Origin: Erysipelotrichaceae bacterium
GTDB lineage: Bacteria; Bacillota_I; Bacilli_A; RFN20; CAG-449
Direction of reading: 5' to 3'
Assembly: GCA_015059045.1 (NCBI GenBank)
Contig: SVBD01000009.1
Span: 1 to 63,523, forward strand
DNA: 63,523 nt
The translations under genes and the position numbers were made by a program. This document shows positions 32,070-42,009 of the stretch, piece by piece (the first letter of the stretch is position 1; every line of letters starts with the position of its first letter). The notes beneath the pieces were generated by a model, which did no database searches, was not told the origin of the DNA, and worked only from the letters and a program-made list of their open reading frames with translations.

Positions 32070-33596
32070 TCACATTAATGGAGCAAATAATCTTAATATC
32101 GAAATCAAAAACGCTTTAAATTTTCCTTTTTTACAATCTTTAATCTCAATTTCCCTACAATCCGCTAAAGTTTTGTCAAAATCTTTTTTTATTGTCTTTA
32201 TCTCTTCACTTTTATATAAGCAAGTTCCACACTCAAAATGAAGATATAAACTTCTAAAATCTAAATTTGTCGTTCCAATTGTTGCAATATCTTTATCAGA
32301 TATAAATATTTTTGAGTGTATAAATCCTTTTTGATATTCATAGATTTTCACACCAGCTTTAATTAATTCGCTATAGTAAGATTTAGTAACTAAACTAACT
32401 AGTTTTTTATCATATTTTCCAGGGGTGATAATTTTTACATCAACCCCATTTTTTGATGCTAATTTAATTGAAGAAAGTAATGTATTATCAATAATTAAAT
32501 ATGGCGTTGTAATATATAATGTTTTCTTTGCGCTATTTACCATATTTAAATAGACATTCTCTCCTACATTTTCATGATCTTTAGGGTTATCTGCATAAGG
32601 TTGAATAAATCCATCACTCGTTTTGATTTTTTCTTGCTCTGGCCTATATAATAAATAGTCCTCATCACAATTAGTAATCATTTCCCAAATTTGTAAAAAA
32701 ATCAATGCATATTCCCATGCGGCATCACCAACTATTTTAATCGCTGAATCCTTCCAATGGCCGTACAAATTCTTCTCGTTAATATATTCATCTGCTAGAT
32801 TTATTCCTCCAGTAAAAGCAACCTTTCCATCAATAACTGTTATCTTTCTATGATCTCTGTTATTTTGTTGTGTAGTCAGTATCGGTCTAAACTTATTAAA
32901 GACTTCACATTCAATACCTAATTTATTTAAGTATTTTTTATAATTGATTGGTAATTTCAAGAAGCATCCAATATCATCATAAATAATTCTTATTTTCACT
33001 CCTTCGCTAACCTTTTGCTTTAATATTTCTAGAATTTCATTCCACATTTTTCCTTCTTGAATAATGAAATATTCCATAAATATATATTTTTCTGCTTTTT
33101 GTAATTCTAATTTTAACTCTTCAAAAAATAATTCTCCTGGTGATAAATACTTACTGGCTTGGTTTAAAAACAATGGGAACTTCGCATGATTTTTCAAATA
33201 GATAGCATTCCCATAATTAAAGCAATCAATTTTTTTTGATTTATTTTCCTTATTTATCATCTCATTATATTTGTCTGCTTTTCTTTTAATATAATCATAT
33301 TTTTTAAATATCTTTTTTCTGTTTATCTGAGAGGTAAATATCAAATAAAAACTCACACCAAACAAAGGGAAAATCAATATAATGAAAATCCACGTAATTT
33401 TATAACCGCTCTTTTCATCATTAGAAATTATTCTAAGTGAAATAATTGCTCCTAAAATAGTCATTACAGTATTTAATGCATACATAATTCTATTACTAGT
33501 AATTAGTAAAAAAGCGATAAAAGCAATCTGCAATAAAAGAAGTAAAATTATATTTACTCGATGTCTAAAAAGTCTTATAAATCTTCTTTTTTTCAT
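32070..33596 (-). CDS. cls: Cardiolipin synthase (phospholipase D family)
   Basis: 508 residues. Two N-terminal membrane helices (about 12-60) and two HKD motifs, HRKITVID (about 249) and HSKIFISD (about 425), as in ClsA-type enzymes joining two phosphatidylglycerols. The ATG at 33596 has GAGGA 8 bases before it. It follows a small membrane protein by 20 bases and is likely part of the MarR-controlled unit. Confidence 0.95.
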   Translation of the reverse strand: MKKRRFIRLFRHRVNIILLLLLQIAFIAFLLITSNRIMYALNTVMTILGAIISLRIISNDEKSGYKITWIFIILIFPLFGVSFYLIFTSQINRKKIFKKYDYIKRKADKYNEMINKENKSKKIDCFNYGNAIYLKNHAKFPLFLNQASKYLSPGELFFEELKLELQKAEKYIFMEYFIIQEGKMWNEILEILKQKVSEGVKIRIIYDDIGCFLKLPINYKKYLNKLGIECEVFNKFRPILTTQQNNRDHRKITVIDGKVAFTGGINLADEYINEKNLYGHWKDSAIKIVGDAAWEYALIFLQIWEMITNCDEDYLLYRPEQEKIKTSDGFIQPYADNPKDHENVGENVYLNMVNSAKKTLYITTPYLIIDNTLLSSIKLASKNGVDVKIITPGKYDKKLVSLVTKSYYSELIKAGVKIYEYQKGFIHSKIFISDKDIATIGTTNLDFRSLYLHFECGTCLYKSEEIKTIKKDFDKTLADCREIEIKDCKKGKFKAFLISILRLFAPLM

Positions 33597-33616
33597 ACTA
33601 CTAATCCTCAAAATAA

Positions 33617-34180
33617 TTACTTATATTCTATTTTCATATCTATAAAATTTAAAGTTCTTAATTTTTCTATTTTTAACTCATTACATTTGAAAAATAAAAT
33701 ATCAACTGCTTCCCAAATGAAAACCCAAGAAACAATATCAAATATCCTCATCCAGAATTCACTTTTTTGATTGTATTCTAAAAAAATAACTAACCCCAAT
33801 ATTAATCCCCCAATTATTCCAAGAATCAAAGAAATAATTCTGTTTCTTTTTAGATTGACATTATTATTTAAATATTTCGCAATATAATAATTTTTAATTG
33901 CTTTAGAATATATATCTTTTTCCACATCGTCAATACAATTACTATGAATTCTTAATATATACTTTTCATTAGGTTTAAATGATGAAGTGTATTTATTAAT
34001 ATATTCATATATATCCGAATTTATAATCGGATAATCAGATTTTGAAAACTTATCTAAAAAATCATCATCATTATCGATGTTCATATTTATAATTATTCTA
34101 TTTTCATATCCTCTTTCAATTAAATAATCACTTTCATGTGATTCGATAATATTTTTTAATTCTTTTAACTTATCTTCCAT
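33617..34180 (-). CDS. Two-helix membrane protein of unknown function
   Basis: 187 residues. A soluble, charged N-terminal part (1-115) with an ILRIHSNCIDDVEKDIY stretch, then two membrane helices (about 119-138 and 150-169), and a short tail. AGGTAAGGG lies upstream of the ATG at 34180. A TATAAT and a palindrome (34219-34233) precede it, so the gene and cls seem to be under the nearby MarR-type regulator. Confidence 0.75.
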   Translation of the reverse strand: MEDKLKELKNIIESHESDYLIERGYENRIIINMNIDNDDDFLDKFSKSDYPIINSDIYEYINKYTSSFKPNEKYILRIHSNCIDDVEKDIYSKAIKNYYIAKYLNNNVNLKRNRIISLILGIIGGLILGLVIFLEYNQKSEFWMRIFDIVSWVFIWEAVDILFFKCNELKIEKLRTLNFIDMKIEYK

Positions 34181-34218
34181 TTTAATTTCCCTTACCTCTA
34201 TTATAACCATTTTATTTC

Positions 34219-34233
34219 TCTAACACTGTTAGA
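34219..34233 (-). promoter_or_regulatory. MarR operator-like palindrome 2
   Basis: Perfect TCTAACA-C-TGTTAGA. It covers the expected -35 region of the promoter whose -10 TATAAT lies about 13 bases on, ahead of 33617-34180 and cls. Similar to the site ahead of marR. Confidence 0.6.
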
Positions 34234-34277
34234 TATTTTTATATTAAATTACTAGTCTATCCATATTTAATAATTAT

Positions 34278-34709
34278 TTATAAATTTAAATTGCATGTTG
34301 ATAAATAACTATGCATCTTTTCAACAATATTAACAAACAATTCAAATTCACTTATTCCAATGCTTTTTATCAAATCGATTAAAACTTCTTTGCTCTTTTC
34401 TATTTTTTTATCAATATATTTTTCACCGGATGATGTTAATTTGATTATATATTTCCTTCCATCAAAATTTGATTTATTTCTATGAATTAATCCTTTCTCT
34501 TCTAATTGATTGAGAATTTTTGCAGTTCTAGCGCTTGTGACACCATATTTAGAAGTAATGTCTCCTGGAGTAATTTCTAAATTCTTATTATCATTTAAAA
34601 AATTTAAAACAAACATTTCTCCTCTTTGCTTTTCATCAATTTTATTAACTAAATCAGTTAGTCTAGCATTATCTAGTCGTTTTAATAAAATTTCAATCTT
34701 TGAATCCAT
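34278..34709 (-). CDS. MarR family transcriptional regulator
   Basis: 143 residues. Winged helix with ITPGDITSKYGVTSARTAKILNQLEEKGLIHRNKSNFDGRKY, the standard MarR recognition helix and wing. GAGGAA precedes the ATG. Two matching palindromes lie upstream of its own start and upstream of the next genes, so it likely represses itself and the 33617/cls unit. Inducer unknown; membrane stress is a reasonable guess given cls. Confidence 0.9.
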   Translation of the reverse strand: MDSKIEILLKRLDNARLTDLVNKIDEKQRGEMFVLNFLNDNKNLEITPGDITSKYGVTSARTAKILNQLEEKGLIHRNKSNFDGRKYIIKLTSSGEKYIDKKIEKSKEVLIDLIKSIGISEFELFVNIVEKMHSYLSTCNLNL

Positions 34710-34728
34710 ATTAGTTTCCTCTTTATTT

Positions 34729-34745
34729 ATCTAACAGTATTAGAT
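34729..34745 (-). promoter_or_regulatory. MarR operator-like palindrome 1
   Basis: ATCTAA (34729-34734) / TTAGAT (34740-34745) with 5-base centre, about 20 bases before the marR start. It shares TCTAACA and TTAGA with the 34219-34233 site. Confidence 0.6.
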
Positions 34746-34791
34746 ATATTAATATTTTAGCAAACATATATCAATATGCAAATATTTCCAT

Positions 34792-34819
34792 AAATAAAAA
34801 GGAATTTTTCAATTCCTTT
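34792..34819 (-). terminator. Terminator of the suf-mnmG-par operon
   Basis: AAAGGAATT (34798-34806) / AATTCCTTT (34811-34819), then TTTATTTAT on the minus strand. Overlaps the parB stop. Confidence 0.75.
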
Positions 34820-35651
34820 ATTCATCTTTATTTTCAAAATTATCAAAGTATTCATTTAAAAACTTTTTCAAATCTGTAATCTTCTTAAATTTAAATGACA
34901 ATGTCTTTCTTCCAATATTGATTTTAACTTTATTCTTCTCTTCAAAAGCTTCAATATCCTTAATATATGATGTAGGTCTTTTTTCTCTTTTAGCTAAATT
35001 TTCAATATCGTGAACTGAATACTTACTATTAATAATTAAATCTAAATATTCATTTTGCTTTACTGAATCTAAATTAACTAATACACGAGCTTGACCATAA
35101 GAAATTTTATCTTTCTTTAAGGCGATAATTGCTTCTTGATTTAAGTTCTTTAAACGCATAATGTTATTAACTTGTGAGATAGAAATCTTACTAATTGTTG
35201 CAATATCTTTTCTTGATACTCCATACTCCTTAGTGATAATTTCAAAAGCGTAAGTTTTATTTAAAATATTATCATGTACTTTATGAGACGCACGAGATAA
35301 TACTAAATAAATTAGTAAGTCATCACTTACTTCTCTAATAACTACCGGTATAGTTTCTAAACCTAATTTCTTTGCTAAATAATATCTTTTGTAACCTGAT
35401 ACTACTTCATAAAAATCATCGACTTTTCTAACTAAAATCGGACTTAAGACTCCACTTTCACTAATTGATTCTTGAAGTTGGACTAAGTTCTTGTCATTGA
35501 AGAATTGGTGTCTAGAAATATTATTTAATTTAACCTTGCTTAAAGATAAAAGGATTCCACTTTCTTTTTTAAAACCCTTTTCAATCGTACTTATAACATC
35601 AGATCCTTGATACTCTTTAATAAGTGATGCAAGATTACGCTTTTTATTCAT
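34818..35651 (-). CDS. parB: ParB/Spo0J chromosome partition protein
   Basis: 277 residues. N-terminal ParB domain with SGYKRYYLAKKLGLETIPV (the CTP-binding GxRRxxA-like box reads GYKRYYLA), then a helix-turn-helix (YGVSRKDIATISKISISQVNNIMRL) that reads parS sites, and a C-terminal dimer part. The ATG at 35651 overlaps parA by 8 bases, after GGGAG. I saw no complete parS site in the window. Confidence 0.93.
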   Translation of the reverse strand: MNKKRNLASLIKEYQGSDVISTIEKGFKKESGILLSLSKVKLNNISRHQFFNDKNLVQLQESISESGVLSPILVRKVDDFYEVVSGYKRYYLAKKLGLETIPVVIREVSDDLLIYLVLSRASHKVHDNILNKTYAFEIITKEYGVSRKDIATISKISISQVNNIMRLKNLNQEAIIALKKDKISYGQARVLVNLDSVKQNEYLDLIINSKYSVHDIENLAKREKRPTSYIKDIEAFEEKNKVKINIGRKTLSFKFKKITDLKKFLNEYFDNFENKDE

Positions 35652-36405
35652 TTGATATAATCTCCCTTGCAAGTGAAAGGTAGGCTAAACTACCTGTTGC
35701 TTTTGGTCTAAACATATTAATTGGCTTACCATAGAAAGCTGCTTCCGCTAGAGAGATGTTACGAGGAATTTGAGTGATGAATGTCTTCTCTCTAAATAAT
35801 CCTCTAATCTCTGTTGTAACTTCGGTAGCAAGTTTAATTCTTGAATCATACATTGTTAATAAAAATCCTAGAATTTCTAAATTAGGATTATATTCTTTTT
35901 GAATTTTAGAAATTGAAGATAGAATTTGAGCGACTGCTTCCATTGCGTAATATTCACATTGAACTGGAATAATAACACTATCCGCTGCACATAAAGCATT
36001 TAAGTTTAATAATCCAAGTGATGGTGGACAATCAATAATTACATAATCATATTCTTTTGATACTTCTTTTAAGTGATTCTTCAATAAATTAAAAGGTTCT
36101 TCAATCTCATTAGATAATGCATCTAAAGTAGCTAATTTTAAGTTACTTGGAAGAACATCAACGCCTTTAGTTTGAGTCTTCTTAATTACTTTATTAATAT
36201 CTGCACTTTCAATTAATACATCTAAAATTGTCTTTCTTATTGCAGTAGGGTCAAGTCCCATACCTCTACTAGCATTACCTTGAGGATCCATATCTACTAA
36301 TAATACTGAATATCCAAGTTTAGAAAAACAACCCGATAAGGAAATAGCAGTTGTAGTTTTACCTACTCCACCTTTTTGATTACTTATTGCAATAATTTTT
36401 TTCAT
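35644..36405 (-). CDS. parA: ParA/Soj chromosome partition ATPase
   Basis: 253 residues. Deviant Walker A KGGVGKTT (10-17), Walker A' VDMDPQGN (38-45) and Walker B VIIDCPPSLG. With ParB it moves origin regions apart. Follows rsmG by 12 bases and overlaps parB. The mnmG-rsmG-parA-parB order is the usual origin-proximal order in Bacillota. Confidence 0.96.
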   Translation of the reverse strand: MKKIIAISNQKGGVGKTTTAISLSGCFSKLGYSVLLVDMDPQGNASRGMGLDPTAIRKTILDVLIESADINKVIKKTQTKGVDVLPSNLKLATLDALSNEIEEPFNLLKNHLKEVSKEYDYVIIDCPPSLGLLNLNALCAADSVIIPVQCEYYAMEAVAQILSSISKIQKEYNPNLEILGFLLTMYDSRIKLATEVTTEIRGLFREKTFITQIPRNISLAEAAFYGKPINMFRPKATGSLAYLSLAREIISNE

Positions 36406-36417
36406 ACTACTTACTCC

Positions 36418-37122
36418 TTATAAAGGTCTTTTCTTAATTTGACCATAATTTCTTGGATACTTATTAGATATGTGTCCAACTTTTTTTACAAACACATTCC
36501 CCCTTACATCGTTTTCTGAAGGTAAAGTGCTTTCTTTTACTTTTTCTACAATAGAATTTAGTTCTTTTAATGCATTTTTACTATCATTAATTTCCTCTTG
36601 ATAAATTTTCCCTTTTAAAGCAATGAAATATCCATTCACTTTAACTAAAGGCATAATGATTTCTAAAAGGATATTTAATTTTGATACTGCACGAGCAAAA
36701 GCTAAATCGAATTTTTCTTTATTCTCTTTACAATAATCTTCACTTCTTTGATTAACCACCTTAACATTTGTTAATTTTAATTCATCAATAACTTCTTGAA
36801 GAAAATTACATCTTTTAGTTAATGGCTCAAGTAGAGTCATTTTTAGTGAAGGATAACAAATAGCTAAAACTAATCCAGGAAATCCCGCGCCAGTTCCTAC
36901 ATCAATACATTCTTTATCATCTAAGTTTTCATTAAAACTAAATAATAATGAATCTAAAAAATGCTTTTCAAAGACTTCTCCCTCTTCAACAATTGATGTT
37001 AAGTTCATAACTTGATTTTTTTCTTTTAGCATTTGTTGATATTTTTGAAGTTGAAATATTTGTTCATTTGATAAAACTAATCCATTATTGGAAGTATAAG
37101 TGATAAATTCTAATTTTGTCAT
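36418..37122 (-). CDS. rsmG: 16S rRNA G527 N7-methyltransferase
   Basis: 234 residues. SAM-binding CIDVGTGAGFPGLVLAI and AFARAVSKLN are RsmG hallmarks. Methylates G527 of 16S rRNA; loss gives low-level streptomycin resistance in other bacteria. Start overlaps the mnmG stop by 4 bases (ATGA type). Confidence 0.96.
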   Translation of the reverse strand: MTKLEFITYTSNNGLVLSNEQIFQLQKYQQMLKEKNQVMNLTSIVEEGEVFEKHFLDSLLFSFNENLDDKECIDVGTGAGFPGLVLAICYPSLKMTLLEPLTKRCNFLQEVIDELKLTNVKVVNQRSEDYCKENKEKFDLAFARAVSKLNILLEIIMPLVKVNGYFIALKGKIYQEEINDSKNALKELNSIVEKVKESTLPSENDVRGNVFVKKVGHISNKYPRNYGQIKKRPL

Positions 37123-38978
37123 TTTGCACTCCCCTTTTTAATATGAAGTAAAAGGACTGAGATATCACTTGGATTAACTCCAGAAATTCTACTTGCTTGA
37201 CCAATGGTTCTAGGTTGAATTTTATCAAACTTTTGTCTAGCCTCTAATCTTAAGCCATCCATTTTTAAATAATCCATTCCAGCAGGAATTTTTACTTCTT
37301 CTAATTTATTTAATTTTTGCGCATCCTTTTTAGCTTTTTCAATATATCCTTCATACTTAACCATGATTTCAAGTTGTTCTTTTTCTTCTTCATTTAATGA
37401 AGGCAATTCTACATATTTAATTAATTCATCAATAGTTACCTCTGGTCGACGAAGAATTTCACTAGCTCTTGGTCCACCTTTATAATCAACATAGCCTAAT
37501 GAATGCATATATGAAACAAAATCAGGCTTCATCCCCATATGAGTAGTGTCTAAAATTTCTTTAGATTTATTAATTTTTTCAACTTTTTCAAGGAATTTTT
37601 GATATCTATCTTCACTAATTAATCCCACTTCATATCCTAAAGGAGTAAGTCTTAAATCGGCGTTATCACTTCTTAATAACAAACGATATTCAGCACGTGA
37701 AGAAAGTAATCTATATGGTTCATTAGTTCCTTTACTTACTAAATCATCAATCATAACTCCAATATAAGCTTGATCTCTTTTTAGAATAAAAGGAGGTTTA
37801 TTTAAAATCTTATTCGCAGCATTAATTCCTGCAACTAATCCAAGTCCTGCTGCTTCTTCATATCCTGAAGTACCACAAATTTGTCCAGCAATATAAAGTC
37901 CTTGATATTTTCTAGTTTCTAATGTGTAATCATATTCACTAGCATCAAGAGCATCATATTCAATCGCATAAGCATATTTAACAATTTCTGCATTCTCTAG
38001 ACCAACTAAAGAATGAACCATTTCTTCTTGAACATGTTCTGGCATCGAAGTAGAAAAACCTTGTAAATAGATTAAATCAGTATGAATGGATTCTGGTTCT
38101 AAAAATAGTTGATGACGAGGTTTATCGCTAAAACGAACAATCTTATCTTCAATTGAAGGACAATATCTAGGTCCTACACCTGTGACAAATCCTCCATACA
38201 TCGCTGATTCATGAAGATTATTTCTAATAATCTCATGAGTCTTACTATTTGTATAGGTTAACCAACATTTAATTTGCTTTTCAAATGGAACAATATTACT
38301 ATCAGTAAATGAGAATTTTAAAGGTTTTTCACTTCCGTATTGAGGTTCCAATTTTGAAAAATCAATTGAACTCATTCTAATTCTTTGAGGGGTTCCTGTT
38401 TTTAAACGAATAATATTAATACCCATTTTCTTTAAATTTGGAGATAGTCCTAAAGACGGTTTTTCTCCATCTGGACCTTCCACTTTAACATTGTGACCTC
38501 TTAAAATAGTACTTTCCATATATGTTCCAGTAGTTAAAATTACTGCTTTAGAATAAATCTCTTGATCTTGAATTTTAACTCCAAAAACTTTGTTTTCATC
38601 GTATATTAAATCATCAACCATACCTTCTAATATGGTTAAGTTTTCACATTCATCAGCGAACTTTTGCATTACCTTTGGATAATCAAGTTTATCTGCTTGT
38701 GCTCTTAAGCATTGAACTCCTGGCCCTTTACCTGTATTTAGCATCTTCATTTGAAGACAACCAAAATCGGCTCCAATTCCCATCATTCCACCTAGAGCAT
38801 CAATTTCTCTAACAACAATACCTTTTGCGCTTCCTCCAATAGAAGGATTGCAAGGCATATTGGAAATCATATTCTTATTTAGAGTAACTAGTAATGTTTT
38901 TAGTCCCATATGCGCGGTTGCAAAACACGCTTCCATTCCAGCATGTCCGCCACCAACGACAATTACATCATATTCCAT
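37119..38978 (-). CDS. mnmG: tRNA uridine-5-carboxymethylaminomethyl modification enzyme MnmG
   Basis: 619 residues, full length. FAD-binding GGGHAGMEA near the start, NPSIGGSAKGIVVREIDALGG, and a C-terminal domain with PRTIGQASRISGVNPSDIS that contacts MnmE. Modifies wobble U34 in several tRNAs with MnmE, which is not in this window. Its start overlaps the sufB stop by one base. Confidence 0.97.
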   Translation of the reverse strand: MEYDVIVVGGGHAGMEACFATAHMGLKTLLVTLNKNMISNMPCNPSIGGSAKGIVVREIDALGGMMGIGADFGCLQMKMLNTGKGPGVQCLRAQADKLDYPKVMQKFADECENLTILEGMVDDLIYDENKVFGVKIQDQEIYSKAVILTTGTYMESTILRGHNVKVEGPDGEKPSLGLSPNLKKMGINIIRLKTGTPQRIRMSSIDFSKLEPQYGSEKPLKFSFTDSNIVPFEKQIKCWLTYTNSKTHEIIRNNLHESAMYGGFVTGVGPRYCPSIEDKIVRFSDKPRHQLFLEPESIHTDLIYLQGFSTSMPEHVQEEMVHSLVGLENAEIVKYAYAIEYDALDASEYDYTLETRKYQGLYIAGQICGTSGYEEAAGLGLVAGINAANKILNKPPFILKRDQAYIGVMIDDLVSKGTNEPYRLLSSRAEYRLLLRSDNADLRLTPLGYEVGLISEDRYQKFLEKVEKINKSKEILDTTHMGMKPDFVSYMHSLGYVDYKGGPRASEILRRPEVTIDELIKYVELPSLNEEEKEQLEIMVKYEGYIEKAKKDAQKLNKLEEVKIPAGMDYLKMDGLRLEARQKFDKIQPRTIGQASRISGVNPSDISVLLLHIKKGSAK

Positions 38979-40366
38979 TAACCGATACTCCCGTCCATAT
39001 CCATTTTAATTAATTGATTTAATTCAACGGCATATTCCATAGGTAATTCTTTAGAGAAAGGTTCAATAAAGCCCATAATAATCATTTGAGTAGCTTCTTT
39101 TTTAGTTAATCCACGAGACATTAAGTAGAATAATTGTTCTTCATTAATCTTACTTACTGTTGCTTCATGTTCTAAGAAAGAAGAGTTGTTATTACAAATA
39201 TTTGTTGGAATTGTATCTGATTTAGAAAAATCATCTAAGATTAAAGTATCACATTCAACGTGAGCTTTACTATTATATGCTTTTGGTCCCATTAAGACCT
39301 TACCACGATAATTAGCAACTCCACTATTTTTAACAATTGATTTAGAAATAATTGTTGAAGTTGTATTTTCTCCAATATGAATCATCTTTGCCCCAGCATC
39401 TTGGAATTGTTCTTTATCTGCAACGGCAATAGATATACAATTCCCTTTTGCACGATTTCCATTTAGTACGCAACAAGGATATTTCATATTTAATTGACTA
39501 CCGATGTTTCCATCAATCCATTCCATCATTGCATCTTCTTCAACAAATGCTCTTTTTGTAACAAGATTAACAATGTTGTTAGACCAGTTTTGAATAGTTG
39601 AATAACGACATTTTCCACCTTTTTCAATATAGATTTCAACTACTGCAGCGTGAAGAGATTCTTTAGAATAAATTGGTGCAGTACAACCTTCTACATAGTG
39701 AACATCCGCGCCTTCATCAACAATAATTAATGTTCTTTCAAATTGACCTGATTTTTCATTATTAATTCTAAAGTATGATTGTAATGGTTTTTCAAGTTTT
39801 ACTCCTTTTGGAACATAGATAAAAGAACCTCCTGACCAAACAGCACCGTTTAATGCAGAAAACTTATTATCTTGATAAGGAACTACTTTATTAAAATATT
39901 TTTTAAATAACTCTGGATAAGTTTGTAATGCCATATCAGTAGAAAGGAATATAACTCCTTTGTCTTCTACTTCTTTTAACATATTGTGATAAACAACTTC
40001 ACTTTCATATTGAGTAGAAACACCTGCTAAAAACTTTTGTTCTGCTTCAGGAATTCCTAATTTTTCAAAGGTATCTTTAATTGTTTGAGGAACTTTGTCC
40101 CACGAATTCTCTTCTCTTTCACTTGGTCTAGTGAAGTAAGTGTATGAATCAAAATCTAATTCTTTTAAAGAAGGTCCATAACTTGGTAAAGGTGCTTCTT
40201 TAAAAGCTTTAAAAGCTTTTAATCTAAACTCTAACATCCATTCTGGTTCATGTTTTAAAGAAGAGATTTCACGAATGATATCTTCGTTTAATCCTTTATT
40301 AGTTTTAAAAGTAGAGACGTCTTCATTTTTAAAACCATATTTGTATTCTTCGGTTTTATTATTCAT
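38978..40366 (-). CDS. sufB: Fe-S assembly protein SufB
   Basis: 462 residues, full length. Scaffold of the SufBCD complex; [36 protein letters not shown] and the C-terminal [13 protein letters not shown] are conserved. Last suf gene of the operon, ahead of mnmG. Start overlaps the sufU stop by 8 bases. Confidence 0.97.
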   Translation of the reverse strand: MNNKTEEYKYGFKNEDVSTFKTNKGLNEDIIREISSLKHEPEWMLEFRLKAFKAFKEAPLPSYGPSLKELDFDSYTYFTRPSEREENSWDKVPQTIKDTFEKLGIPEAEQKFLAGVSTQYESEVVYHNMLKEVEDKGVIFLSTDMALQTYPELFKKYFNKVVPYQDNKFSALNGAVWSGGSFIYVPKGVKLEKPLQSYFRINNEKSGQFERTLIIVDEGADVHYVEGCTAPIYSKESLHAAVVEIYIEKGGKCRYSTIQNWSNNIVNLVTKRAFVEEDAMMEWIDGNIGSQLNMKYPCCVLNGNRAKGNCISIAVADKEQFQDAGAKMIHIGENTTSTIISKSIVKNSGVANYRGKVLMGPKAYNSKAHVECDTLILDDFSKSDTIPTNICNNNSSFLEHEATVSKINEEQLFYLMSRGLTKKEATQMIIMGFIEPFSKELPMEYAVELNQLIKMDMDGSIG

Positions 40367-40802
40367 CTTCTTCGCCTCCAGTTAAAATTCTTCTAACACC
40401 TCTAAAAGAGATTGTTGCACATTTAATTCTAGATGGTTGACGACTTGTATTCATAAATACAACTGCTTCATCTAATAATTCTGGATCATAAGGTAATTCA
40501 TGAATCATCGCATAATAGTTATCAATGATTTTGTTACCTTCTTCAATAGTTTTGCCTTGTAATAATTCAGTCATTATTGAAGTTGATGCAGTGGAAATAG
40601 CACATCCATTACCATGCCAACAAACATCTTTAAAAATACCATCTTCGATTTTAATTTGAATATAAATCTTATCGATACAAGATGTAGAATCCATATATAC
40701 AGTTTGATAACTTGGATCATTTTCTTCTCTTTTATTACGAGGATTTTGATAATGATCCATAATGATTTCTCTCATCATTTCATTACTAATCGAAAAACGC
40801 AT
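40359..40802 (-). CDS. sufU: Fe-S assembly sulfur carrier SufU
   Basis: 147 residues. Zinc-bearing sulfur acceptor of SufS. The metal-ligand region SCID (about 37-40) and the later CAISTAS and RIKCATI positions supply the Cys set; the usual PxCGD reads TSCID. Overlaps sufS by 17 bases; AAGGTGG lies 11 bases before the ATG. Confidence 0.94.
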   Translation of the reverse strand: MRFSISNEMMREIIMDHYQNPRNKREENDPSYQTVYMDSTSCIDKIYIQIKIEDGIFKDVCWHGNGCAISTASTSIMTELLQGKTIEEGNKIIDNYYAMIHELPYDPELLDEAVVFMNTSRQPSRIKCATISFRGVRRILTGGEEDE

Positions 40803-42006
40803 CTAAAAAGTCGCCACCTTTCTTACAAATTTCTATAAAATAATCAATTTCTTCTTTGGTGTTATAGAAACAAACACTCGCTCTAATTGTTTGATCTACA
40901 CCTAAGTGATTGTGAATTAATTTTGCACAGTGTTCTCCACTTCTTACACAAATACCATACTTATTAAATAAACTTGCAGCATCTTGAGCAAAGACATCTT
41001 TAATATTAAATGCAACAATACCTGTTGGAGTATTTTCGTTATAAATAGTTACTGTATCTAATTCTTTCAATTTTGCAACTAAATATTTTTTAAGATCATA
41101 TTCATATGAATAAATATTATCCATTCCAATTTCATCTAAATATCTTAACGCTCTAGCAAGACCAATTGCGCCGGCAACATTTTGAGTTCCCGCTTCGAAT
41201 TTAGTTGGGGCATTTAAATATTTAACATTACATCCCGTATCAAAAGAAGCATTCATTCCTCCACCTAATTGATATGGATCTAATTGTTCTAATAAGTGAT
41301 ATTTTCCATATAAAACACCAATTCCTGTTGGACCATAACATTTATGGCCTGAGAAAGTTAAGAAATCAATATCCAAGTCCTTAACATCAATTTTCATGTG
41401 AGGAACACTTTGCGCTCCATCAACTACTAACCAAGCGTCAAATTCGTGACAAACTTTGGCTAATGTTTTTACATCATTAACATTTCCTAAAACGTTAGTA
41501 ACATGAGCAATAGATACAACTTTTGTTTTATTTGAAATTACTTTTCTTAAATTTTCTTCAGTAATATTTCCTTCTTCGTCAAGAGGAATAAAGTTAACCT
41601 TACATCCTGTAATTTCACTTACTCGATACCAAGGAAGCACATTTGAAGCGTGTTCTACAACACTTATAAGAACTTCATCATCTTCACTTAACAAGTGAGC
41701 CATCCCAAAGGCAATTTGATTCAAACTCATTGAATCTCCAGAAGTGAACGCAACTTCTTTACTTTTAGCATTAATAAATTTTGCTACGATATTTCTTGCT
41801 TCATCATATTTTGAATCCGCGATATAAGCAATATCATAATCACCTCTATGGGTATTAGCACAATAAGAGGTGTAATATTCCATTTCAGCTTCAATGACTT
41901 GAGTAGGTTTAAAAGTTGTTGCAGCATTATCAAAATAAACTAATTCTCTTCCATTAGCTTTTTTATTTAACATTGGAAAATCTTTTCTAATACTATTTAC
42001 ATCCAT
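40786..42006 (-). CDS. sufS: Cysteine desulfurase SufS
   Basis: 406 residues. PLP enzyme that takes sulfur from cysteine. The PLP Lys is in SGHKCYGPTG (about 222) and the catalytic Cys in RSGEHCAKL (about 357), a class II desulfurase loop. Between sufD (3-base gap) and sufU (overlap). Confidence 0.97.
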   Translation of the reverse strand: MDVNSIRKDFPMLNKKANGRELVYFDNAATTFKPTQVIEAEMEYYTSYCANTHRGDYDIAYIADSKYDEARNIVAKFINAKSKEVAFTSGDSMSLNQIAFGMAHLLSEDDEVLISVVEHASNVLPWYRVSEITGCKVNFIPLDEEGNITEENLRKVISNKTKVVSIAHVTNVLGNVNDVKTLAKVCHEFDAWLVVDGAQSVPHMKIDVKDLDIDFLTFSGHKCYGPTGIGVLYGKYHLLEQLDPYQLGGGMNASFDTGCNVKYLNAPTKFEAGTQNVAGAIGLARALRYLDEIGMDNIYSYEYDLKKYLVAKLKELDTVTIYNENTPTGIVAFNIKDVFAQDAASLFNKYGICVRSGEHCAKLIHNHLGVDQTIRASVCFYNTKEEIDYFIEICKKGGDFLDAFFD

Positions 42007-42009
42007 AAA

